Shown piece after piece: positions 43,429 to 52,672 of a DNA stretch of 64,000 nucleotides. Under the pieces are notes generated by a model. It saw only the letters and a list, made by a program, of their open reading frames with translations, was not told where the DNA came from and made no database searches. Within the stretch, counting starts at the first letter, position 1; every line of letters begins with the position of its first letter. Location of the stretch: contig JANQSF010000006.1 of assembly GCA_028284155.1 (NCBI GenBank), positions 1-64,000 of the forward strand, in the 5' to 3' direction. The translations under genes and the position numbers were made by a program. Source of the stretch: Phycisphaeraceae bacterium (GTDB lineage Bacteria; Planctomycetota; Phycisphaerae; Phycisphaerales; Phycisphaeraceae).

Positions 43429-44241
43429 TCACTTGGCAATCTTCTTCCAGGCCGCCATCGACTTCTTCAAGTTTGTCCGTTTGTCACCCCGTACGCCGTA
43501 ACACTGCAGGCCGACCGGCCCGTCGAATCCGACCTTCCGCAGCGCGTCAAACAGCCGTTGCTGTGAGAAGTCGCCCTCGTCCAGCGTCTTGATCAGGTCG
43601 CCCCAACTTCTGCCGTCGGCGTTGGCGCCCGACGTGCTGACCGCAAACAGGTGCGGCGACGCCCGTTTCAAGACCGCTTCCATGTCGTCCGCCTTCTCGC
43701 CGCGGAGGAAGTGACAAAGGTTGAACATCACCCCGAGGTTTGGGTGATCGACCTTCTTGACCAGGTCCAGCGCCTGCGGCACCGTCGCCACGGCGAACCC
43801 GTAGTGCGGGTACAACGCAACACGGATCTTCATCTTGCCCGCCATCTCGGCTGTCTGGCGCACAGCCTCGACCGTCGTCGGCGTCATCTTCCGCACCGTC
43901 AGTTCGATTAAACACCCACGGTCGGCAAACGGCTTGACCATGCCGGCGCTCAGCGGCTTGTCATCGACGTTGAGATAAACGCTCAACACCTTCACGCCGA
44001 CCTTGTCGTAAGCCGCGATCTTCTGCGCCAACCGGTCACCCGTCACCTTGACCTGGCTGATCCCGTCGTAGCCCAATTCCTTCAGCGTCTTGGCTTCGTT
44101 CTCGTCCGACCCAAAACTCACACCGTTCTGAAACGCGTAAAACGCAAGACGCCGCGGCTTGGTGTCCTTCTCCGCCGCTTGGGCGTGAAGAACGAACACG
44201 CATGCGATAATCGCTGCCAGACGAAGTATGTATTGGTTCAT
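43429..44241 (-). CDS. Secreted sugar phosphate isomerase/epimerase-like TIM-barrel protein
   Basis: The 270-residue product has a signal peptide (1-23, HAQAAEKD) and xylose-isomerase-like TIM-barrel strands: GYDGISQVKVTGD near residue 48, VLSVYLNVDDKPL near 75, IRVALYPHYGF near 127, GVMFNLCHFLRGEKADD near 155, FDGPVGLQCYGV near 240. An in-frame TTG sits 4 codons upstream, but the ATG at 44241 gives the shorter, cleaner signal peptide. Periplasmic isomerases of this class often sit next to Gfo/Idh/MocA genes in planctomycetes, as here. Substrate unknown. Confidence 0.82.
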   Translation of the reverse strand: MNQYILRLAAIIACVFVLHAQAAEKDTKPRRLAFYAFQNGVSFGSDENEAKTLKELGYDGISQVKVTGDRLAQKIAAYDKVGVKVLSVYLNVDDKPLSAGMVKPFADRGCLIELTVRKMTPTTVEAVRQTAEMAGKMKIRVALYPHYGFAVATVPQALDLVKKVDHPNLGVMFNLCHFLRGEKADDMEAVLKRASPHLFAVSTSGANADGRSWGDLIKTLDEGDFSQQRLFDALRKVGFDGPVGLQCYGVRGDKRTNLKKSMAAWKKIAK

Positions 44242-44375
44242 GATGGTGTCCAAACGGGGTTCATTCTCCGCTCATCAAGTCTAGCCGATATGGCCATCCG
44301 CTGACTGCGCAATCGGAATGGAATAGACAAAGCGACCGAGCGGTTTACGGATGGGCCTAAGATATCAGCATTCAC

Positions 44376-46355
44376 ATGACGCGACGCTGGAACATACTCA
44401 TTGCGACGTGGTGGCTGGCCCTGCTATTCAATGCGCCCCTCGGCACTGCCACCCTATTCGCAGCCGACGCAGAAGCGGCCCGAGTACCGCTCGACCTCGA
44501 CGCGGAACTGTCGGCAAGGCTGACACAGTGGGCGGTGGCGGATGACGAATTGAAACAACTCTTACCCGAGAACCCTGCGCAGCACGAGCCGTTTACACGT
44601 GGTTACCGCCAGGGCGTAGCCGACGTGCTGAACGGTGACCTTGCCGTCGCGGAATACCGCGGAAGCGATCCGCTTTTGAAAGGACACTTTATTGGCAAGG
44701 TCTTTGCCTGTGGAGCCCGCACCGATATCCAGCGGTCAATCGTCAAGCGCCTTGAGAACGACCCGACGATTAAGGTCTCGCGAGCGACAGACCTGATCCG
44801 CTTGGCGCTCGGTTACGACACACCGACCCTTGACGGTGGCACTCGCTTTCCCGAGCACGCCGAACTGTTGATCAAACGTGGTGCGAACCCCAATGCGCCG
44901 ACCCATGACAAGGACAAGCTGTACCCGTTGCATCTGGCGGTTGAGGCGGGGAACAGTGATCTGGTTGAGTTGTTGCTCAAGCGTGGGGCAAACGCCAACG
45001 CGAGCGATGCGCACGGATGGACGGCCCTATTCAGCGGGAACAACCGATTGAAGACGGCGTTATTGCTGAAACATAGGGCCCGTGTCAATGTCAAGTCACG
45101 CCTTGGACTGACGCCACTCCATGCCCATGTCGCGGATGCCTTTTGGTGGGGCGCTGACGAAACGATCCCACTTCTTATCGCCCACGGCGCCGACATTCAC
45201 GCCCGGGACAAGTTTGGCCGAACGCCGCTGCATTTGGCATCCAGCAGCGAGGCCGTCGATCTCCTGATCGAGCGTGGGGCAAGGGCCGACGTACTGACCA
45301 ACAAACTCGAAACACCGTTGCACTTCGCGCGTGGTAGTCAGGTCGTCGAAGCGCTAGTCCGCCACGGCGTTGACATCCATGCCGTTGACCACAAGGGCAA
45401 CACGGCGCTGCACAGCGCCTTGGGCAAAACGCGTGTCGAGCCGCCCGTGCTGGTGACGTTCTTTCCGATGGTCGTTCTGCGTCCACCCGCAGCTCCGCCA
45501 CGCCGTGACTTGACGATCAACCTGTCTTGGCTGGACCATACGCGAGCTGGCGCGGTGGCCGCCTTGGTCCGGCATGGCGCAGCTCTCCACGTGCGAAACA
45601 TCCATGGCGACCGGCCGATCGACCATCCCCTGATACGGCGAATAAATACGTATATCCAGCAAAACGGTTCAAAACCGACAAACGAATGGGTGCAAACGAT
45701 CAACACGATGTTGGTCACCCCGATACCGATCCACTTCGAAGAAAATCAGCTCGTTGACATCACGGAATACATACGCAGACGGTCCCATCTGCCCGTCATC
45801 GTTGATTGGCCCGGAATGGTCACGAAACCGCACACCACGGTCAACCTAAAGGCGCAGGACGCACCGGCAGACGAAGTCCTGACAGGCGTGCTCGCATCTG
45901 TGCGCGACGAGAAACTGACATGGCGTGTCGATCCTTACGGCGTCGTGTTGATCGGCACACCCGCGCGACTCGAAGGCATGATGCCAAAGCACAGACCGCC
46001 TCAGCGCACCCGTGTTGGTATTGGCAACCGAGAACTGGCGATTGTGCGGAAACTCAATCTTGCCATTCCCGCCCACTTTGAAGCCACCCGACTAGACGAC
46101 GTGCTGGGCTACTTGCACAGCGTTTCCGGTCTACCTGTCCGCGTCGATTGGCCCGCACTCAAGGCCCTCGGTGTTAGACGCGATGCGCGGGTCACACTCA
46201 GCGTCGCAAGCCTCGCGATCCGCCGCGTGGCCGATCTGGTCTTACATCAGGTCGCCGGCGAACGGGCGATCGTCCACGCGCACCAGGGCGCTTTGTTTGT
46301 CTCCACCCCGAAGGGGATGGCTGAGTTCGTCGAGAATGCAATGCACGACAAGTGA
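44376..46355 (+). CDS. Secreted ankyrin-repeat protein with two C-terminal STN-like modules
   Basis: The 659-residue product has a signal peptide (1-29, TLFAADAEA). Residues about 160-350 hold ankyrin repeats: YPLHLAVEAGNSDLVELLLKRG, TPLHAHVADAFWWGADETIP, and LLIAHGADIHARDKFGRTPL. From about residue 452 the protein carries two related modules: one (452-535) including HFEENQLVDITEYIRRRSH and VLIGTPARL, and a second (567-655) including HFEATRLDDVLGYLHSVSG and LFVSTPKG. Both end in a strand typical of the STN domain shared by secretins and TonB receptors. Architecture inferred by eye. Periplasmic scaffold or receptor input is a guess. A degraded LEPR-XLL fragment follows downstream. Confidence 0.65.
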   Translation: MTRRWNILIATWWLALLFNAPLGTATLFAADAEAARVPLDLDAELSARLTQWAVADDELKQLLPENPAQHEPFTRGYRQGVADVLNGDLAVAEYRGSDPLLKGHFIGKVFACGARTDIQRSIVKRLENDPTIKVSRATDLIRLALGYDTPTLDGGTRFPEHAELLIKRGANPNAPTHDKDKLYPLHLAVEAGNSDLVELLLKRGANANASDAHGWTALFSGNNRLKTALLLKHRARVNVKSRLGLTPLHAHVADAFWWGADETIPLLIAHGADIHARDKFGRTPLHLASSSEAVDLLIERGARADVLTNKLETPLHFARGSQVVEALVRHGVDIHAVDHKGNTALHSALGKTRVEPPVLVTFFPMVVLRPPAAPPRRDLTINLSWLDHTRAGAVAALVRHGAALHVRNIHGDRPIDHPLIRRINTYIQQNGSKPTNEWVQTINTMLVTPIPIHFEENQLVDITEYIRRRSHLPVIVDWPGMVTKPHTTVNLKAQDAPADEVLTGVLASVRDEKLTWRVDPYGVVLIGTPARLEGMMPKHRPPQRTRVGIGNRELAIVRKLNLAIPAHFEATRLDDVLGYLHSVSGLPVRVDWPALKALGVRRDARVTLSVASLAIRRVADLVLHQVAGERAIVHAHQGALFVSTPKGMAEFVENAMHDK

Positions 46356-46840
46356 GCGGTGTATTCACCTTCTCTCTTGAGGACGATAGTAAGGCCAAAC
46401 GGTTGCTTGCTAATTGTCTGACCTGCCAAGCACGCCATCGCCCGTCATCTGATGTCCCACACTACCTGTACGGGGCTCATCGCCTTCTCTGCTGCGCAAA
46501 GGCTTGACCGCCCACCGGTTGCCACTCAAACGCTGACGTAGTCATCGCGATTCGTCCCCTCGATGCGCAACAGCCCGTCTACCAACGTGACGACAGACAA
46601 CAACGTGCGCGACTCGAGCGCCTCAAACATCACGGCGGGTCCGGAAGCTCTGGTGTTGGGGAACATCATGGCGAAGCCATAGTGTAGCCGACACCGCAAT
46701 CGGTCGCGTGCCGAGTCTGTTCAGGTCGTGCTACAGAATCGGGTCGGTCGATTGACCAGGGCATCCCTAGAGTCGCTCCACGTGTCATCGCTCTGGGCGT
46801 TAAGATTGGCCGTTGCATTCGATCCAGAAGGACGTGCCCC
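46356..46840. other. Intergenic region with a gene remnant
   Basis: 485 bp between the ankyrin gene and the hydroxy-acid oxidase. It contains the LEPR-XLL remnant at 46526-46669 (minus). The rest holds only short, unsupported frames. Confidence 0.5.
46526..46669 (-). pseudogene. Truncated LEPR-XLL protein remnant
   Basis: Minus-strand frame of 47 residues: MMFPNTRASGPAV, then MFEALESRTLLS, then VVTLVDGLLRIEGTNRDD, ending in a stop. MFEALESRTLLS is a near-perfect LEPR-XLL motif, the N-terminal tag of very long planctomycete and gammaproteobacterial surface proteins. The following TLVDGLLRIEGTNRDDYV is exactly the kind of sequence that opens the RTX-like/calcium-binding repeat region of those proteins. 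Here the frame stops at once and the sequence beyond shows no repeats, so a large adhesin-like gene has decayed to its first exon-like stub, or only the stub was copied here. Either ATG could start it. Confidence 0.7.
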
Positions 46841-47983
46841 ATGGACTCACGCTATCCGTCGATTGAGCTGCTGGCCGAGCGGGCGAAGCGGCGCATGCCC
46901 GGCTTTGCTTACGACTACCTCGCCGGCGGATGCTTTTCCGAGATGAACCTCGCGCGCAACACGCAGGACATCCGCGAGGTTCAGTTGCAGCCCTACTACC
47001 TTCGCGCATTCGAAGGCGCCGACCTGTCCACCACGCTGTTCGGCAAGACCTACGACGCGCCGTTCGGTGTCGCGCCGGTCGGGCTCCAGGGGCTCATGTG
47101 GCCGCGGGCCTGTGAAATCCTGGCCAAGGCGGCTGTCGATCACAACCTGCCGTTCGTCCTCAGCACGGTCAGTACTGCCAGTATCGAGACGATCGCCGAA
47201 ATCACCGAAGGCTCGTTCTGGTTTCAGCTCTACCACCCCCGTGAGGACGAGTTGCGCGACAAGTTGCTGAACCGCGCAGCCGAAGCCGGTTGCAAGACAC
47301 TGGTCATCCTCGCCGACACGCCGGCCTTCGGCTATCGGCCCAAGGAAATCAGAAACGGCCTGTCGATCCCGCCGCGGATGACCCTGCGTAACGTCTTCCA
47401 GATGCTGACCCATCCGCGGTGGTGCCTGGCGCAGTTGGCCGCGGGTATGCCCGAATTCCAAACGATCAAGCCCTACATCCCCAAGGGCCTGAGCATGAAA
47501 CACCTCGGCCTGTTCATGAACAAGACGTTCTCAGGCCGACTCACCGAGGACAAGATCAAACCCATCCGCGACCTGTGGCAGGGCAATCTTGTCGTCAAAG
47601 GGATCGTCAACCCCGAGGATGCGGAGAAGGCCATCGCGTTGGGCGTTGACGGTCTGATCGCGTCGAACCACGGCGGCCGACAGCTCGACGCCGGCCAATC
47701 GACGATCAAACCCTTGGCTGAACTGGTCAAACATTTCAAAGGCAAGACGACGCTGATGCTGGACAGCGGCATCCGTTCCGGTTCCGACGTCGCCGCGTGC
47801 ATCGCCACCGGCGCCGAGTTCACGTTCGTCGGCCGAGCCGCGATGTTCGGCGTCTGCGCCATGGGCAAGAAAGGCGGCGACCAGGCGCTGTCCATCCTCA
47901 AGCGGCAATTCCAACAGGTCATGGAACAAGTCGGCTGCGAACGGGTCGCCGACCTGCCGAAGCACCTGATCACGGAAGTTTGA
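46841..47983 (+). CDS. FMN-dependent alpha-hydroxy-acid oxidase (lactate/glycolate oxidase-like)
   Basis: The 380-residue product is a TIM-barrel flavoprotein of the LldD/glycolate oxidase/mandelate dehydrogenase family. Landmarks are FAYDYLAGGCFSEMNLARN near residue 22, the FMN-binding VAPVGLQGLMWP near 76, a middle block with WFQLYHP and LVILADTP, then the active-site SNHGGRQLD with catalytic His277, and LDSGIRSGSDV near 307. Length is normal. AAGGA precedes the ATG at 46841. Together with glcDEF this gives the region two independent 2-hydroxyacid oxidation routes. Convergent with pckA. Confidence 0.92.
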   Translation: MDSRYPSIELLAERAKRRMPGFAYDYLAGGCFSEMNLARNTQDIREVQLQPYYLRAFEGADLSTTLFGKTYDAPFGVAPVGLQGLMWPRACEILAKAAVDHNLPFVLSTVSTASIETIAEITEGSFWFQLYHPREDELRDKLLNRAAEAGCKTLVILADTPAFGYRPKEIRNGLSIPPRMTLRNVFQMLTHPRWCLAQLAAGMPEFQTIKPYIPKGLSMKHLGLFMNKTFSGRLTEDKIKPIRDLWQGNLVVKGIVNPEDAEKAIALGVDGLIASNHGGRQLDAGQSTIKPLAELVKHFKGKTTLMLDSGIRSGSDVAACIATGAEFTFVGRAAMFGVCAMGKKGGDQALSILKRQFQQVMEQVGCERVADLPKHLITEV

Positions 47984-48020
47984 CGGCCCAAGTCGACCCA
48001 ACGCCTACGTCAACCAGCGC

Positions 48021-49622
48021 TCAGCCATCACTGACCGCGCCGCCCGGCACGGCCGCTTTGACGGCGTCGCTCACATCCGCTTCGTACTTCTTGAAGTTCT
48101 GGCTGAACAGGTCAGCCAACCTCTTGACGGTCTGATCGAATTGGCCCTTGTCGGCCCAGGTGTTGACGGGCACGAGGGTCTCCGACGGCACGCCGGGGCA
48201 TTCGGTGACGACGTTGAACTTGAACACGGGGTCGGGCTGTTTGGGCGCGTCGTTGAGCGCGCCGCTGTGGATGGCGTCGATGATCGCGCGGGTGAAGGCC
48301 AGCTTCATGCGCTTGCCCGTGCCGTACGCGCCGCCGCTCCAACCGGTGTTGACCAGCCATACCTTCGCCTGGTGCCGCTTCATCTTTTGAGCCAACAGTT
48401 CGGCGTATTTGCCCGGGTGCCAAACCAGGAACGGGCCGCCGAAGCAGGGCGAGAACGTCGCCTCCGGCTCGGTCACGCCGACCTCCGTGCCCGCGACCTT
48501 GGCGGTGTAACCGCTGATGAAGTGAAACATCGCCTGCTGCGGCGTCAGCTCGCTGACCGGCGGCAGCACGCCGAACGCGTCGCAGGTCAGGAAGATCACG
48601 TTGTTCGGGTGCCCCGCGACGCAGGGGACCTTCGCGTTCGAGATGAACTCGATCGGGTAAGCGCCGCGTGTGTTCTGGGTCAGCGACGTGTCGTGGAAAT
48701 CGACGTGGTGATCGTCCTTGTCGTATACGACGTTTTCCAGCACCGAGCCAAAGCGCAAGGCCTGAAAAATGTCCGGCTCCGACTCGGGCGTCAGGTCGAT
48801 CGCCTTGGCGTAGCAACCGCCCTCGATGTTGAAGACGCCGTCGTCGGACCAGCAGTGCTCGTCGTCGCCGATGAGTTGGCGTTTGGGGTCGGCCGAGAGC
48901 GTCGTCTTGCCTGTGCCCGACAAGCCGAACAACACGCTCGACTCGCCGCTTGCCGGGTCGGTCGTGGCCGAGCAGTGCATCGACAGCACGCCCTGCTTGG
49001 GCATGTAGTAATTCATCATGGTGAAGACGCCCTTCTTCATCTCGCCGGCGTATTCCGTGCCGAGGATGACCATCTCCTTCCGCTCGAGGCTGAGGTCGAT
49101 GCTCGTCTTGGACGTCATGCCCACGGTCTGCCGGTTGGCGGGGAATCGGCCGGCGTTGAAAATGACCGCGTCGGGCTGGCCGAAGCTCTTTAACTCATCC
49201 CGCGACGGGCGGATCAACATCGTGCGCATGAACAGCGCGTGGTAAGGCCGCGTGCAGATTACGCGCACCTTGAAGCGGTACTTCGGGTCCCAGCCGGCGA
49301 AGGCGTCGACGACGTAAAGGTATTCGCGCGTGTTCAGGTAATCGATCGCCCGCTCGCGGTTGGTGTCGTACGTCGCTTCATCGATCGCGATGTTGACCGG
49401 CCCCCACCAGACGTCGTTCTCCGACGCCGGGTCGCGCACGACGCGTTTGTCTTTCGGCGATCGGCCGGTCTTGCTCCCGGAATAGGCGATCAACGCGCCC
49501 GAATCCGCCAGCGCCGCCCCCCTGTCCACCTGCAAGGCGTCCTGAATCAGAACGGCGGGCGACAGGTTGCGTCGCACGTCGGTAACTTCCAGCCCGTACG
49601 GAGACAGATCGACCGAATGCAT
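48021..49622 (-). CDS. pckA: Phosphoenolpyruvate carboxykinase (ATP)
   Basis: PckA converts oxaloacetate and ATP to phosphoenolpyruvate, ADP and CO2, the committed step of gluconeogenesis. The 533-residue product has the ATP-type signatures: the P-loop GLSGTGKTTLSADP near residue 228, the metal/substrate-binding DDEHCWSDDGVFNIEGGCYAK near 250, RPYHALFMR and LVNTGWSGGAYGTGKRMKLA. It reads as the ATP rather than the GTP form. GGAG lies 8 nt upstream of the ATG at 49622; longer frames exist but lack a ribosome-binding site. Confidence 0.95.
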   Translation of the reverse strand: MHSVDLSPYGLEVTDVRRNLSPAVLIQDALQVDRGAALADSGALIAYSGSKTGRSPKDKRVVRDPASENDVWWGPVNIAIDEATYDTNRERAIDYLNTREYLYVVDAFAGWDPKYRFKVRVICTRPYHALFMRTMLIRPSRDELKSFGQPDAVIFNAGRFPANRQTVGMTSKTSIDLSLERKEMVILGTEYAGEMKKGVFTMMNYYMPKQGVLSMHCSATTDPASGESSVLFGLSGTGKTTLSADPKRQLIGDDEHCWSDDGVFNIEGGCYAKAIDLTPESEPDIFQALRFGSVLENVVYDKDDHHVDFHDTSLTQNTRGAYPIEFISNAKVPCVAGHPNNVIFLTCDAFGVLPPVSELTPQQAMFHFISGYTAKVAGTEVGVTEPEATFSPCFGGPFLVWHPGKYAELLAQKMKRHQAKVWLVNTGWSGGAYGTGKRMKLAFTRAIIDAIHSGALNDAPKQPDPVFKFNVVTECPGVPSETLVPVNTWADKGQFDQTVKRLADLFSQNFKKYEADVSDAVKAAVPGGAVSDG

Positions 49623-49803
49623 GACGGAGGCTCCTTCCTGATGGGGTTCACCATAACTTAGCACCCCAAAGCTCCACGTGCCGTGGGTAATACCGCCATG
49701 CGGACGTGCGGACCGATCGCATGTGACTCGCAAGTCAGATTCGGCCGACCATGCCGTGTACGGAAAAGCCCCGAGTCCGTTGGCTGAATGTTGTCATTCA
49801 ATG

Positions 49804-49841
49804 AAAACCGGGCGACGTCACGAACTGTCGACGCCGCCCGG
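49804..49841 (-). terminator. Terminator after the MFS/spermidine-synthase gene
   Basis: On the minus strand CCGGGCGGCGTC pairs with GACGTCGCCCGG (one bulge) followed by TTTTCATT, about 65 bp past that gene's stop. Confidence 0.6.
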
Positions 49842-49904
49842 CACAAAGTTAGTTGAACTGAAACGTGATCGCCGCAGTGACGTGCCCGCCGGCGGTGTCA
49901 CCGT

Positions 49905-52601
49905 TCAGCGCGGTAGGACTGAAGAACGCTCCCAATCGTCAAGTTGTTTGAGCAACTGTCCCGCCAACGGTCGTTCGGGGCGGGCATCGACCAGGCGACG
50001 AAGCAACGACCGCGCCTGCCCGGAGTTCTGTTTGAAGTTCGCCTGAGCGATCTGCACCACCCGGGCGTAACCCAGGGTGAAGTCTTCACTGAGCCGGGCA
50101 CTCTCGACGAAGGCGTCCACCGCCTCGACGGGGCGTTCCCGCAGAGCGTCGACGACGCCGCGCATGTAGACATCCCGCGCGGTGATGAACCGTTCGAGCC
50201 GCTGTCGAAATACTGGGTCGGCATCGTCAGTGAGCAGAGCACTCGTGCGGGTCGCGTATTGGTCCATCAAAGCGGTCAGTCGGCCGTACTTGTTCGCTGT
50301 TTTGTCATAGGTGTGCCGCGGGGCGCGGTAGATGACGATCGGGTGGTTGTCGGTATTGACCTGCGCCCCGTCGGCGAACCGGTGCAACTGATCGGTGTCG
50401 AACATCATCAAGCCCATCAACCGCACGTTGTCACCGAGTGCAAGCGGCGTGAGGTGCTGGCGAAGCGATTCGTTACCCGCGACCATGCGTTTGTTGAACC
50501 AGTCGTCGCCATAGCGCACGGGTTCGGCCGACGCGACGAGGCCGATGGCCGGCGTTGTCATGTTGAACTCCATCGTCCACGCCCGGGCGTGCGGGAAGAC
50601 CTCCAGAAACGTGCGCGTGACGATGCGCAGCGTCGGCATGTCAAGCTGATAGAGCGGCAGCCACTGACAGAAGACGCCGCCGGGCGCAAGGCGGTTGCGC
50701 ACCGCCTGGAAGTGTTCGACCGTGTACAGCGACCCGGCCCCGTCACGGCCGGGGTGGAACAGGTCGGCGATGATCACGTCGAAACGTTCGTCGGATGCGG
50801 CCACGAACCGGCGGGCGTCGGCAGCGTGAACGGTTAATCGACCGGCGTAGCCCTCCGGCAGGTCGCGCAGCCGGAAGTAAGGCGTCACGCGGATGACCTC
50901 CGGCAGCAGTTCGACGCCGTGGGCGCGCAAGCCCGGGTGCCAGGCCGCGGACTGAAACGTGATGCCCGTGCCCAGCCCGAGGTAGAGTGCGCTGCGCGGG
51001 GCGGGGTGCAGCAACAGCGGGATATGCCCTTGTCGCAACTCGGGGCGCAACGCGCTGGTGCTGCCCATCTGAAAGTTGTTGTTGACCCGCAGGTAGCGAC
51101 CCTCGGGGGCCGACGCGTCGCCGGTGGGACGTCGCGTCACGACGACGGTCGCCATCGCGCCCTCGTGGTAGTCGATGATCTGCTCGCCGCGGCGCAGTTC
51201 CACAAGTCGCAGTTGCACCGGCCAAAACGCGACGACCAGGCAGGCGTTCACCGCGACGGCCGCCACCGCCGGCCGAGACACCGGCCACAGCAACGGCAGG
51301 TAGCCGAGCACCAGCAGCACGAGCGTCACCTTGCTGCCCAGCCACGGGACGGCGACGACGCCGACCAGGATCGGCGCCAACGCCCCGCCGAGCGTGTTCC
51401 ACGCGACAGCGTGGCCGACGCCGCCCGCTTGTGCGCCATCGCCCTGCCGACGCGCGGCCTGAACCAGGTGGCTGAACGCCGCGCCCATGCATGTCGTCGG
51501 CAGGCCGAACACCACAGCCGCCACGATCAATTCCGACGTGATCATCGGCCACTGACCGTCGCCCAGCCATTCGCGGAGCGTGTCATACAGGCCCGGCGTG
51601 AGCGCGATCGCATGGCCGCATAGCAGACAACTGCCCGCACACAGGCCGATCAGAACCGACAGGGCGCGATCGAACCGACGCGATCGCCCAAACCGCTGAT
51701 ACAGCGCCGCACCGAACGCCGTGCCCAACAGATAAACCACCAGCGCGGCCGCGTAGCTGAAGACGGTGTTCTCCATCACCTGCCCGAGCAACCGAACGCC
51801 CAGCACCTCATAACCAATGCCGAGCAGGCCGGTCACGAAGACGATCGCGTAGATCCGCCGAGCGGCCGGCGGGGTTTCGGCTCCGTCTTGCGGCGCGTCG
51901 ACGGGAACAGAATCTGGCGACGACAGGTCGCCCGCGCCCCCACCTCGTTTTTCCAGGTACCACGTCGCGCCCGCACAGAAAAGGTTGACCGACGCCAACA
52001 CCAGCATCGCGGCGCCCAGCCCGAATTGCGGGACGAGCACAAACGCGCCGATGATCGTGCCGACCACCGCCCCGAACGTGTTTGCTGAATACAGCCCGCC
52101 GATCACGCGGGCGTCGCCCACCCATCGCGCTGTGAAGCGATCCATCGCAGGCAGGGTCGCGCCCATGGCCAACGTCGCCGGCAGCAGCGCGACAAACGGC
52201 AGCCCGAAAGCGACCGCCCAGTGCCGCAAAGGATGTGAGTCAATCCCGATCAGGTCGTGCGCCCAGGCGTTAAGCGGGCCCATGATCGCATACAACGCGA
52301 TCCCCCAGACACCGATCACAACCTCAAGCCCGGCGTACCAACGCCCGGGCCGATCGCTGCGGCTGACGCGTCCGTCCAACAGCCACGCGCCCAGCGCCAG
52401 CCCGCCGAAGAAAGCCGACACCACGCCCAGCACGCTGGGCAGTTCGTGTCCCAATCCCACGGCGAACAGCCGGGCCCAGACCATCTGCTCGCCAAGCCCG
52501 GCGATCCCTGACAGCCACATGATGCTGTAAGGCAGCCAGTGCCGCATGGCGTGTGTCCGAGAGAAGTCGACGCGTTCCACATCCCGGCCGACGCTCAGCA
52601 C
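49905..52601 (-). CDS. MFS-type membrane transporter fused to a spermidine-synthase-like domain
   Basis: The 898-residue product starts with about ten to twelve membrane spans (SIMWLSGIAGLGEQMVWARL, FGLPFVALLPATLAMGATLP, IVFVTGLLGIGYEVLGVRLL and others). The C-terminal ~350 residues are spermidine synthase/SAM-methyltransferase-like: YHEGAMATVVV near residue 475, YLRVNNNFQMGSTSALRPE, ALYLGLGTGITFQSAAW near 545, VELLPEVIRVTPYF, VHAADARRFVAASDERFDVIIADLFHP. Such fusions are common in bacteria and of unknown physiological role; polyamine-like export or modification is a guess. GTG start at 52601 with AGG upstream; an in-frame ATG (52547) is an alternative. Confidence 0.85.
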   Translation of the reverse strand: MLSVGRDVERVDFSRTHAMRHWLPYSIMWLSGIAGLGEQMVWARLFAVGLGHELPSVLGVVSAFFGGLALGAWLLDGRVSRSDRPGRWYAGLEVVIGVWGIALYAIMGPLNAWAHDLIGIDSHPLRHWAVAFGLPFVALLPATLAMGATLPAMDRFTARWVGDARVIGGLYSANTFGAVVGTIIGAFVLVPQFGLGAAMLVLASVNLFCAGATWYLEKRGGGAGDLSSPDSVPVDAPQDGAETPPAARRIYAIVFVTGLLGIGYEVLGVRLLGQVMENTVFSYAAALVVYLLGTAFGAALYQRFGRSRRFDRALSVLIGLCAGSCLLCGHAIALTPGLYDTLREWLGDGQWPMITSELIVAAVVFGLPTTCMGAAFSHLVQAARRQGDGAQAGGVGHAVAWNTLGGALAPILVGVVAVPWLGSKVTLVLLVLGYLPLLWPVSRPAVAAVAVNACLVVAFWPVQLRLVELRRGEQIIDYHEGAMATVVVTRRPTGDASAPEGRYLRVNNNFQMGSTSALRPELRQGHIPLLLHPAPRSALYLGLGTGITFQSAAWHPGLRAHGVELLPEVIRVTPYFRLRDLPEGYAGRLTVHAADARRFVAASDERFDVIIADLFHPGRDGAGSLYTVEHFQAVRNRLAPGGVFCQWLPLYQLDMPTLRIVTRTFLEVFPHARAWTMEFNMTTPAIGLVASAEPVRYGDDWFNKRMVAGNESLRQHLTPLALGDNVRLMGLMMFDTDQLHRFADGAQVNTDNHPIVIYRAPRHTYDKTANKYGRLTALMDQYATRTSALLTDDADPVFRQRLERFITARDVYMRGVVDALRERPVEAVDAFVESARLSEDFTLGYARVVQIAQANFKQNSGQARSLLRRLVDARPERPLAGQLLKQLDDWERSSVLPR

Positions 52602-52619
52602 ACGCGACCTGGCCTAATC

Positions 52620-52660
52620 AAAAGACAGGCTCCCGCGCGAAACTACCGCGCGGGAGCCCG
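52620..52660 (-). terminator. Strong hairpin terminator after the PEP-CTERM gene
   Basis: Perfect 12-bp stem on the minus strand, GGCTCCCGCGCG with CGCGCGGGAGCC, followed by TGTCTTTTGA. It ends the transcript of the 52673 gene. Confidence 0.8.
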
Positions 52661-52672
52661 TAAAACTAAAAC

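Noticed and set aside
49623-49803. Possible gene between pckA and the MFS/spermidine-synthase gene
   Set aside because: Only short frames without ribosome-binding sites or motifs.
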